Below, in pieces: positions 1 to 6,433 of a stretch of 8,170 nucleotides of DNA. The DNA is taken from NCBI GenBank assembly GCA_001604265.1, contig LVBC01000159.1, forward strand, positions 1 through 8,170, read 5' to 3'. The stretch is from Spirochaetales bacterium Spiro_01 (GTDB lineage Bacteria; Spirochaetota; Spirochaetia; Sphaerochaetales; Sphaerochaetaceae). The stretch's first letter is position 1. The number at the start of each line of letters is the position of its first letter. Below the pieces are notes generated by a model. That model saw only the letters and a program-made list of their open reading frames with translations, did not search any database and was not told the origin of the DNA. The translations under genes were made by a program, and so were the position numbers.

Positions 1-1
1 C

Positions 2-19
2 AATATAAATACTTATATT
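2..19. repeat. AT-rich perfect inverted repeat, 7-bp arms
   Basis: AATATAA (2-8) and TTATATT (13-19) are perfect reverse complements around a 4-nt loop. The segment is strikingly AT-rich beside the GC-rich coding DNA. It contains TATATT, which could be a -10 box for an upstream divergent gene outside the window, or it may be a regulator site or the tail of an upstream transcription unit. Nothing in the window decides between these. Confidence 0.4.
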
Positions 20-67
20 AACATCGGAGTTATTCTGGACCCCCATTCTGTTCTGCGACGGATTGCA

Positions 68-93
68 ATTGAAAAGGCTCATGGCTTTTCAAT
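68..93. promoter_or_regulatory. Perfect 9-bp dyad overlapping the malQ promoter (candidate operator)
   Basis: ATTGAAAAG (68-76) and CTTTTCAAT (85-93) are exact reverse complements separated by 8 nt. The dyad covers the -35 box, the whole spacer and the first base of the -10 box, so a dimeric regulator bound here would exclude RNA polymerase. The symmetric half-sites and central position resemble an operator for a dimeric helix-turn-helix repressor. No poly-T tract follows, so an intrinsic terminator is unlikely. The regulator is unknown. Confidence 0.5.
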
Positions 94-105
94 ATACTCT
101 CCCTT
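69..105 (+). promoter_or_regulatory. malQ promoter, predicted leaderless start
   Basis: A -35 box TTGAAA (69-74, 5 of 6 consensus bases) is followed by an 18-bp spacer and a -10 box TATACT (93-98). The ATG of malQ begins 7 nt after the -10 box. Transcription normally starts about 6-8 nt past the -10 box, so the mRNA would begin at or next to the A of the ATG. The sequence between them (CTCCCTT) has no purine-rich ribosome-binding site, which agrees with a leaderless transcript. The box matches are seen; the start point is inferred. Confidence 0.6.
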
Positions 106-1611
106 ATGAACAAGTATAGAAGAGAAGCGGGAGTGCTGCTTCATCCGACAAGCCTCCCATCCTCCTGGGCTGTGGGCGACCTTGGAGATAGTGCCTTCGC
201 ATTTGTTGACAAGCTGAGGGATGCGAAGGTCCATCTGTGGCAGATCCTGCCACTTGGCCCAGCAGGTGCCGGAGACAGCCCATATGCGGCAAGGTCCACC
301 TTTGCCGGAAACGAGATACTGATCGATGTAGTCTCTCTTTACAGGGATGGTCTTCTCGATCTGGAGGATATAGCCGGAAAGGGTGCCGAGTGCGAGCGTG
401 TCGACTATGTTCTTGCAAGGAAGCTGAAGTTTCCACTTTTCGAGAAGGCAGCTGCAAGATTCCTCGAAAAGCCCAGCAGGGGCTACAGCACCTTCAGAAG
501 AAAGAATGACTGGTGGGTCGAGGATTATGCGCTTTTCCAGGTTCTCTGCTCTGTTCATGGGGACTCCCGCTGGTTCAGAAAGTGGCCAAAGGCGCTCAAG
601 TTCCGAGAGGAGAAGGCGCTCGATGAAGCAAGAAAGAAATACAGAAGGGAGATCGAGCTCTGGATCGTCTATCAGTACTTCTTCCACACCCAGTGGTCAA
701 AGCTCAAGAAGTATGCCAATGAGAACGGCATAAGGATAATAGGGGACATACCTATCTTCGTCGCCTCCGACAGCGTCGATGCCTGGGTAAATACCAAGCT
801 CTTCAAGATGGATGAGAGGTGCAACCAGAAGGTCTCTTCGGGAGTCCCACCAGATGCCTTCAGCGCAACTGGCCAGCTCTGGGGCAACCCCGTCTACGAC
901 TGGGCAGAACATGAGAGAACGGGCTTCAGCTGGTGGGTCTCGCGACTGAAAGAGACACTGAAGCTCGTGGATATCGTGAGAGTGGACCACTTCAGGGGCT
1001 TTTCAGCCTGCTGGGAGGTCCCTGCAAGGCACAGGACTGCAATGAGAGGAAGGTGGGTACCAGGCCCAGGCCAGAAGCTCATCGATGCCTTCAGAAACGA
1101 GCTTGGAAAGGAGCTTCCGCTCATCGCAGAGGACCTTGGTGTGATCACACCGGATGTGGAGATGCTGAGAGACTCCAATGACCTGCCTGGAATGAAGATA
1201 CTCCAGTTCGCATTCTCAGCCTGGGGTGGAACTCTCGATACCTCGAACTACTACCTTCCGCACAACATAGATGAGAACAGCGTCGTCTACACAGGCACCC
1301 ACGACAACAACACGAACAGGGGCTGGTTCGACTCGCTTGACGATGGAACCAGGGATGTGGTCAGGAGATATCTCGAGTGCGATGACTCTGCTGTCTGCTA
1401 CAAGATGGTCAGGGCTGCCCTGATGTGCCGCTCCAGATGGGCCATCTGCCCGATGCAGGATGTACTCGGCCTCGATGGCTCTGCAAGGATGAATGTCCCA
1501 TCGACCTGTGGAAGCTCCAACTGGTCCTGGAGGATGAGCCGTGAAATGCTTGAGAGCAGGGAGAACATGATCGGCTTCACGAACAACATCCTGCTTTCGG
1601 GAAGGGCCTAA
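106..1611 (+). CDS. malQ: 4-alpha-glucanotransferase (amylomaltase, GH77)
   Basis: This cytoplasmic enzyme transfers alpha-1,4-glucan segments between maltodextrins and releases glucose, in maltodextrin or glycogen metabolism. The 501-residue length is typical for the shorter GH77 amylomaltases. The N-terminus has the family pattern GVLLHPTSLP (residues 9-18), and residues 58-70 (DSPYAARSTFAGN) match the usual SPY...N donor-site region. The catalytic residues are visible: nucleophile D294 in VRVDHFRGF, acid/base E342 in IAEDLG, and the third carboxylate D400 in GTHDNN. The C-terminal PMQDVLGL and NVPST motifs are also present. The ATG at 106 is the first sensible start, but it has no Shine-Dalgarno sequence and sits 7 nt after a -10 box, so a leaderless mRNA is likely. 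rsmE follows with no gap. No other maltose gene is in view. Confidence 0.95.
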   Translation: MNKYRREAGVLLHPTSLPSSWAVGDLGDSAFAFVDKLRDAKVHLWQILPLGPAGAGDSPYAARSTFAGNEILIDVVSLYRDGLLDLEDIAGKGAECERVDYVLARKLKFPLFEKAAARFLEKPSRGYSTFRRKNDWWVEDYALFQVLCSVHGDSRWFRKWPKALKFREEKALDEARKKYRREIELWIVYQYFFHTQWSKLKKYANENGIRIIGDIPIFVASDSVDAWVNTKLFKMDERCNQKVSSGVPPDAFSATGQLWGNPVYDWAEHERTGFSWWVSRLKETLKLVDIVRVDHFRGFSACWEVPARHRTAMRGRWVPGPGQKLIDAFRNELGKELPLIAEDLGVITPDVEMLRDSNDLPGMKILQFAFSAWGGTLDTSNYYLPHNIDENSVVYTGTHDNNTNRGWFDSLDDGTRDVVRRYLECDDSAVCYKMVRAALMCRSRWAICPMQDVLGLDGSARMNVPSTCGSSNWSWRMSREMLESRENMIGFTNNILLSGRA

Positions 1612-2319
1612 GTGAACATAATTCTCTTTGAAAAGGGCACAGTGCACTTCGATAGCGATGACGAGAGGGCCATCCACCTTGAGAAGGTCCTCCACGCTAC
1701 TGTCTCCTCATCCTTCGTCGCAGGAGAGATCAACGGCAGAAGGGGAAGTGCTGTAATCACATCGATGGAGGATGGAATCGACTTCGAATTCCTGCCAGAG
1801 TGCGACGATTCATCCCTCCATCCACTGACTGTGATCCTGGGCCAGGCGAGGCCGATCTGCATGAGAAGGATACTCAGGGAGCTTGTTTCCCTTGGTGTCG
1901 AGAGGATGATACTTACAATCTCGGATCTTGGCGAGAAGAGCTACCGGTCTGCAGGCCTCTATACCTCCGGAGAGTACAGGAACATCCTGCTCGATGGCGC
2001 AATGCAATCAGGGCGCACCGGTGTAAGCGAGGTCGTATTTGCTTCCTGCATCGAAGAGGCGATATCCAATCTGGATGCTGACCCTGTCAGACTTCTGCTC
2101 GACAATGTGGTCGGATCGGAGCGCTTTGGCAGCATGGATCTGAAGGGAAGGTCCGTCGTGCTTGCAATAGGCCCTGAGAGGGGCTGGAGCCAGAGGGAGA
2201 GGGGTGTGTTCGCAAAGGCAGGCTTCTCTCCTGTACTGATGGGAAAGAGGATACTCAGGACAGAGACAGCTGCAGTTGCAGGCACTGCACTTGCCCTTGA
2301 GTGCATGGATCTGATCTGA
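1612..2319 (+). CDS. rsmE: 16S rRNA (uracil-1498-N3)-methyltransferase RsmE
   Basis: This SPOUT-class methyltransferase uses S-adenosylmethionine to make m3U1498 in 16S rRNA. At 235 residues it has the normal family length. It has a short N-terminal PUA-like part (about 1-70, with HLEKVLHATV where HLxxVLR is usual) and a C-terminal trefoil-knot domain (about 71-235). The cofactor-binding knot is recognised from AIGPERGWS (185-193) and GKRILRTETA (211-220). The common family motif reads GPEGG, so R190 is a variation. The GTG start immediately follows the malQ TAA with no gap. A purine-rich GAAGGG (1601-1606) lies 5 nt upstream, which supports this start and coupled expression with malQ. Eight bases separate its stop from that of the convergent gene. 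Confidence 0.92.
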   Translation: MNIILFEKGTVHFDSDDERAIHLEKVLHATVSSSFVAGEINGRRGSAVITSMEDGIDFEFLPECDDSSLHPLTVILGQARPICMRRILRELVSLGVERMILTISDLGEKSYRSAGLYTSGEYRNILLDGAMQSGRTGVSEVVFASCIEEAISNLDADPVRLLLDNVVGSERFGSMDLKGRSVVLAIGPERGWSQRERGVFAKAGFSPVLMGKRILRTETAAVAGTALALECMDLI

Positions 2320-2327
2320 AAGAGGAG

Positions 2328-3578
2328 TCAGCTGGTATGGTCCTTCCTGGCAACTGAAGCAAGGTAGTGCCTCTTCATGTCGAGCTCGAACTCTCTGTCG
2401 CAGGAGTACTCCCTTCCAAGGCAGGGCTTCCAGAGCGATGGGTCCTCCATGCATAGATAGAAGAAGACACTTTTCCTGAAGCTTTCTGGGAAGAAGGAGA
2501 AGACAGTCGAGAACATCTCTCTCTTCATATCAAGAGTATACGAATACTTGCCTGCTGCCTCCACAAGCGGCATGCAGAGCACCCTTGAGGGCCAACGATG
2601 TGTCCTGAGGTGCTGCAGGACCGCCTTCGTGAATGTAAGTGTCCCAAAGGATATCTGAAGTATTTCATCCGGAGAGAAGCTTTCGACAATCCTGTCGACT
2701 ACGCTCCTGTACTCCTCCTGCCAGCCCTTGAAGTAGACCATGGGATGGATATGGAAGCCGACGAGGTTCCCCTTGTCCGCCATCCTCCTTGCACTTTCAA
2801 GCCTCTCTGTCAGGGTCGCTGTCAGATGCTCCTCCTTTCTTATTATCGTCTCTGCATTGAGCGACCAGGTGAAGACCATGTTGCGCGGAAAGACGATATC
2901 CATGAAGTCCCTTCTTGGACTCTTGCTCTTCAGCTCGATGATGATATCGGGGTGGGAGAGTGCGAAATCCTCAAGTGCTGTCAGGGTTCCATGGCTGTCT
3001 CCCAGAAGCAGTGAATCGGAGGCCTGTCCCGTACCAATGTGCCAGATGCCTTCAGTATCCAGCTTCGCAAGCCTTTCTGAGAGGTTGGCAACGACGCCTA
3101 TCCTGTTCTTCGAGTAGAAGGACTGCACGGAGCAGTATGAGCAGCCGAAGGCGCACTGTGAAACCGCATCGAGAGTCGTAAGCTTGCAGCAGCGCGTCCT
3201 CTCACCATCCACAGGACAGGGGCACTTTCCCATCAGCCGGACAGAGTCATCGGTGATGACCTCCTCCTCTGTCTTTGCCCTGATTATTCCTGGAGGATCG
3301 AAGGAGGAGTAGTCTGTCGGAGAGTATCTCAGATTGTCCATATAGCCTCGCAGCTCTCTCATCAGCTCCTCGGCCTGTCTCTTTCCCTGGAATCCATCTA
3401 TCTTCTCATAGTCGAGGATGTCCAGTGACGAGCACTCCTGCCAGAGCTCGAGATCTGCCTCGTTCTTCAGAAGCTCCAGCTGCTGTGCACTTGTAAGGTG
3501 GTACCTCTCCACCAGAGCCTCGAGCCTTGCTCTCTTTTCTGCTCCAAAGCTTCTGATCAGATCGTCCTGTGCACTCAT
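2328..3578 (-). CDS. SPL-family radical SAM protein (spore photoproduct lyase-like)
   Basis: This 416-residue protein carries the radical SAM cluster motif C142-xxx-C146-xx-C149 within QCAFGCSYCS, which should bind a 4Fe-4S cluster and cleave S-adenosylmethionine. Downstream blocks resemble spore photoproduct lyase, which repairs UV-made spore photoproduct in DNA: FTWSLNAETI (236-245), RLESARRMADKG (259-270), VGFHIHPMVYFKGW (273-286). The Cys that donates hydrogen in Bacillus SplB seems to be replaced by Gln185 in GTGQASD. Four additional cysteines (119, 121, 130, 131) precede the core motif, and the N-terminal 100 residues have no recognised motif. A function in DNA repair is therefore possible but unproven. 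The start is the ATG preceded by purine-rich AGGAAGG. The gene is divergent from uvrC across 50 bp and convergent with rsmE. Confidence 0.8.
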   Translation of the reverse strand: MSAQDDLIRSFGAEKRARLEALVERYHLTSAQQLELLKNEADLELWQECSSLDILDYEKIDGFQGKRQAEELMRELRGYMDNLRYSPTDYSSFDPPGIIRAKTEEEVITDDSVRLMGKCPCPVDGERTRCCKLTTLDAVSQCAFGCSYCSVQSFYSKNRIGVVANLSERLAKLDTEGIWHIGTGQASDSLLLGDSHGTLTALEDFALSHPDIIIELKSKSPRRDFMDIVFPRNMVFTWSLNAETIIRKEEHLTATLTERLESARRMADKGNLVGFHIHPMVYFKGWQEEYRSVVDRIVESFSPDEILQISFGTLTFTKAVLQHLRTHRWPSRVLCMPLVEAAGKYSYTLDMKREMFSTVFSFFPESFRKSVFFYLCMEDPSLWKPCLGREYSCDREFELDMKRHYLASVARKDHTS

Positions 3579-3592
3579 CCTTCCTGCATCCT

Positions 3593-3628
3593 TTGCCTCT
3601 GTGGCACTTGTTGATTATAATACAGTAC
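3593..3628 (+). promoter_or_regulatory. uvrC promoter, predicted leaderless start
   Basis: A -35-like TTGCCT (3593-3598, 4 of 6 consensus bases) lies 17 bp from a perfect -10 box TATAAT (3616-3621). The uvrC ATG at 3629 begins 7 nt after the box, the same spacing as at malQ. The intervening bases ACAGTAC contain no Shine-Dalgarno sequence. Together these predict transcription starting at or just before the ATG. Confidence 0.65.
3614..3621. promoter_or_regulatory. Palindromic ATTATAAT: -10 box readable on both strands
   Basis: ATTATAAT is its own reverse complement and holds TATAAT on each strand. On the - strand the hexamer occupies 3619-3614 and would start transcription near 3607, giving the SPL-like gene a leader of about 29 nt. 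No convincing - strand -35 box is visible at 16-19 bp spacing, so this arm of the promoter is less certain than the uvrC arm. Confidence 0.4.
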
Positions 3629-5401
3629 ATGGGTGCAAGAGAACAGGCCAGGGCGCTTCCGGAGAATCCGGGCTGCTATCTGATGAAGAACGTGGATGAC
3701 AAGGTCATCTACGTCGGCAAGGCGAAGAACCTCCATAGACGTGTGAACTCCTACTTCCTTCCGAATCGGGATGCGAAGACAACTGCGCTTGTCGCAAAGA
3801 TAGACCACATCGACTACATCATCTGCGGCAACGAGTACGAGGCGCTTGTACTCGAGAACAATCTGATAAAGAAGTACAACCCTCACTACAACATCCTTCT
3901 GAAGGATGGCAAGAGCTACCCCTTGATAAAGATAACGAAGGAGAGCTTTCCCCGCGTCTACAAGACGAGAAGAATACTGCCAGATGGGGCCGGCTACTAC
4001 GGCCCATACCCAGCTCAGGAGGCCCTGAACACCTACCTCGAGCTTGTCAGGAACAACTACCCATTGAGACTGTGCAGCGGTCCGCTTGAAAAGCGTACAC
4101 GACCCTGTCTCTACTACCATATCCACAAGTGCTCGGCACCCTGCATCGGCAAGATAAGTGCAAAGGAGTACGGCGCCTACGTCGAGGAGATAAGGGACTT
4201 CCTTTCAGGAGACAACCGCTCCGTCATAGAGAAGCTCAGGCGCGAGATGCTGGAGGAGAGCAGGGCACTGAGGTTCGAGGAGGCCGCAAAGAAGAGAGAT
4301 GTCATCGTGGCACTCGAGAAGATAAGCGCAGAGCAGACTGTCCAGGCGGCAAGCTCGGAATCGAGGGACTATGCAGCGATCGAGATGAGAGGTTCGCTCT
4401 GTACAGTCTCCATAATGCAGATAAGGGATGGAAGACTGCTTGGAAAGGCAATGTACCGCGCAGAGAGCATGGGCGACGAGACAGAGACCCTGCTGAGCTT
4501 CCTGGTGCAGTACTACAGCGATGGCGACTCTCTTCCAAGCGAGCTCTATGTGAACCACGAGATTGATGCAGCCCTGCTCGGACAGTTCTTCAAGGAGCAG
4601 CTCGACATGCCGCTCTATGTCGGATTTCCTCAGGATGGAAAGCACTACAGGATACTCAGGATGGCCCAAGTCAATGCGATGGAGGATGTCGAGAAGAGGA
4701 TGTGCCAGCTCGACAACTCAGCTGCGCTGGAGCGCCTTAGAGAGCTGCTTGGAATCGAGAAGCTGCCAGAGCATATCGAGGGCTACGATATTGCCCAGCT
4801 TGCAGGCAAGTACACTGTTGCATCCATGATAGTCTTCAGGGGAGGAAACCCCTCAGTGAAGGAGTACAGGAGATTCAACATGAAGACCCTCGGTGGTGCA
4901 ATCGACGATTTCCAGTCGATGAGGGAGGCTGTCACAAGAAGGTACACGAGGCTTCTCAACGAGGGCAGCGAGCTTCCTGACCTTTTGCTGATAGATGGTG
5001 GAAAGGGGCAGGTCCACGCTGCGATCGATATGCTGAGCGTGCTCGGCCTTGACGATATCCCGGTCGTCGGCCTTGCGGAGAAGAACGAGGAGATAGTCTT
5101 TCCAGACGATAGACCGAATCTCGTGCTTGACAGGGCGGACCCTGCTCTCAGGATCCTCATTGCGATAAGAGATGAGTGCCACCGCTTTGCAACCAGTGCA
5201 AACCAGAGAATGAGGAGCAGGGATGCATCCTTTGCACTGCTCGAATCGATCGATGGAGTCGGAAAGGAGAGGAGCAGGAGGATAATGACAGAGTGCGGAA
5301 GCGTAGAGGGAATCCTGCAGCTCAGTGCAGAGGAGCTTGCCTCGAAGTGCCATATCCCGATCTCAGTGAGCGAAAGAATTCTCCATAAGCTCACGCTCTA
5401 G
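3629..5401 (+). CDS. uvrC: UvrABC excinuclease subunit C
   Basis: UvrC makes both incisions around bulky or UV-damaged DNA in nucleotide excision repair, after UvrA and UvrB find the lesion. From the ATG at 3629 it has 590 residues, close to the usual ~600. Domains in order: GIY-YIG 3'-incision nuclease (about 11-95; Y17, Y28-V-G, R37/R38, catalytic E76); four cysteines C149, C160, C168, C172, a likely metal-binding cluster; UVR/UvrB-binding helix pair (about 196-232); RNase H-like 5'-incision domain with D387, D456 (LLIDGGKGQ) and H518 (RDECHRF); C-terminal tandem helix-hairpin-helix (about 535-588). The reading frame is open 60 nt further upstream, but those 20 residues are unlike UvrC and overlap the divergent gene, so 3629 is preferred. 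The 3' end overlaps holA. Confidence 0.96.
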   Translation: MGAREQARALPENPGCYLMKNVDDKVIYVGKAKNLHRRVNSYFLPNRDAKTTALVAKIDHIDYIICGNEYEALVLENNLIKKYNPHYNILLKDGKSYPLIKITKESFPRVYKTRRILPDGAGYYGPYPAQEALNTYLELVRNNYPLRLCSGPLEKRTRPCLYYHIHKCSAPCIGKISAKEYGAYVEEIRDFLSGDNRSVIEKLRREMLEESRALRFEEAAKKRDVIVALEKISAEQTVQAASSESRDYAAIEMRGSLCTVSIMQIRDGRLLGKAMYRAESMGDETETLLSFLVQYYSDGDSLPSELYVNHEIDAALLGQFFKEQLDMPLYVGFPQDGKHYRILRMAQVNAMEDVEKRMCQLDNSAALERLRELLGIEKLPEHIEGYDIAQLAGKYTVASMIVFRGGNPSVKEYRRFNMKTLGGAIDDFQSMREAVTRRYTRLLNEGSELPDLLLIDGGKGQVHAAIDMLSVLGLDDIPVVGLAEKNEEIVFPDDRPNLVLDRADPALRILIAIRDECHRFATSANQRMRSRDASFALLESIDGVGKERSRRIMTECGSVEGILQLSAEELASKCHIPISVSERILHKLTL

Positions 5402-6433
5402 CCTGAGGCCCGTCTCTCTTCCCTTGTCCCTTACTATCGTATGCACCAGAAGGTCGAAGAGAAGGCCCTGATTGTCGCTTCCTGCCTTCCTTATCTCCAG
5501 GTCCTGCCTGTCGAGATACAGTACGATTCTGGCCGCATCCTCGGCACTGTAGTTCCTTGCGGCCTGGCGGAAGATGTTCTGGCTCATCTTCATGATTCCA
5601 ACGCTATCGCGTCCGAATGCGGATGTATTGAGTACTGTGGCCTCTGCGAAGGCGGCTGCTTCTCCTCTCTGCTTCCTGATTTCAAGGAAGCTTTCAAGCA
5701 GCCTGAACTGGCGCTGCAGTGTTGCCATTACACCGATTCCGCTTCTTGGATCGGAGGAGAGAATCTTCCTGAGTGCAGAGAGGGAGCGGACAAGGTCCCC
5801 TTCGGCCATGTGCGAGAACAGCGTGAAGCCATCTTCGCTTCGTGTGTGGGCCATGTACTTGGATATATCCTCTTCCGTGACGGTACTGCTTTCTCCCTTC
5901 GCCTTTATGAAGGAGACGAGCTGGGAGCAGCTCTCCTTCATCTCGAAGGTGTCGTTCGAGACCGTATCGAGAAGGAGGGAGATTGCTTCTCTTGCAATGC
6001 CTAGACCCTCCTTGCGGAAGTAGTTTCTAAGCCACTCCTCCTTCTTGTTCTCGAACATCTCATAGAAGATCAGCTGCTCATCGCTCGATAGCAGCTTTGT
6101 GATCTCTGAACCCACATCGGAGGGTCTTCCGGTCGTCAGGATCATCAGGTGGTTCTCATCATTCGGATGCTTCAGGTACTTTACAAGCGTCCTGTAGAGA
6201 GGAGAGCCCTTCTTCGCCTCCTCGAAGTGCCTGAGCATTACAAGCTTGTGGGAGGAGAAGAGTGATGCACCCTCCAGTGCCTCCTGAAGATCCGAGCCAT
6301 CGCTGTCGAAGGCGAAGATCGGAACTATCTCGAGGTCGGGATACTGGGAAAGAAGCTCTGCCTTCTCTCTATCTATCCACTCCTGCTTAAGACCCTCTTC
6401 GCTTCCCATGAGAAGCATAACGTTACCTTTCAT
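5363..6433 (-). CDS. holA: DNA polymerase III subunit delta (clamp loader)
   Basis: Delta is the wrench of the replicative clamp loader and opens the beta sliding clamp so it can be placed on primed DNA. The 356-residue length fits the family. The N-terminus MLLMGSEEGLKQEWID (6-21) is the usual delta opening, an AAA+-like fold without a true Walker A. The block ASLFSSHKLVMLRHFEEAKK (56-75) matches the conserved S-LF...LV-LR segment. A helical middle (about 145-205) and the collar domain with TLQRQFRLL (238-246) follow. The ATG at 6433 lies within the end of the lexA-like gene (11-bp overlap), with GAGG a few bases upstream, so translation is probably coupled. Its last 39 bp overlap the convergent uvrC 3' end. 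Similarity across this family is low, but the overall pattern is clear. Confidence 0.88.
   Translation of the reverse strand: MKGNVMLLMGSEEGLKQEWIDREKAELLSQYPDLEIVPIFAFDSDGSDLQEALEGASLFSSHKLVMLRHFEEAKKGSPLYRTLVKYLKHPNDENHLMILTTGRPSDVGSEITKLLSSDEQLIFYEMFENKKEEWLRNYFRKEGLGIAREAISLLLDTVSNDTFEMKESCSQLVSFIKAKGESSTVTEEDISKYMAHTRSEDGFTLFSHMAEGDLVRSLSALRKILSSDPRSGIGVMATLQRQFRLLESFLEIRKQRGEAAAFAEATVLNTSAFGRDSVGIMKMSQNIFRQAARNYSAEDAARIVLYLDRQDLEIRKAGSDNQGLLFDLLVHTIVRDKGRETGLRLERELMENSFAH

Noticed and set aside
79..687. 202-residue open frame on the - strand inside malQ
   Set aside because: It lies antisense to a gene with all catalytic motifs, has no recognisable domain, and would run through the malQ promoter.
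3569..3628. 20-residue N-terminal extension of uvrC
   Set aside because: The extension overlaps the divergent gene's start and the uvrC promoter, and UvrC proteins begin close to the PENPGCYLM segment.
3579..3628. An SOS box upstream of uvrC
   Set aside because: Neither CTGT-N8-ACAG nor CGAAC-N4-GTTCG, nor a close match, was found; only the -10 palindrome is present.
1867..4662. The string AGGATACTCAGG repeated near 1867, 2248 and 4652
   Set aside because: Each copy encodes R-I-L-R in the reading frame of a conserved gene, so it reflects codon preference (AGG, ATA, CTC) and not a DNA repeat element.
5401..5409. GCCTGAGGC mini-hairpin after the uvrC stop as a terminator
   Set aside because: The stem is only three base pairs, no T-run follows, and it lies inside the holA coding sequence.
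5441..6004. 187-residue open frame on the + strand inside holA
   Set aside because: It is an antisense shadow of a well-supported gene, with a Cys/Leu-rich composition typical of reverse-strand codon bias and no family motif.
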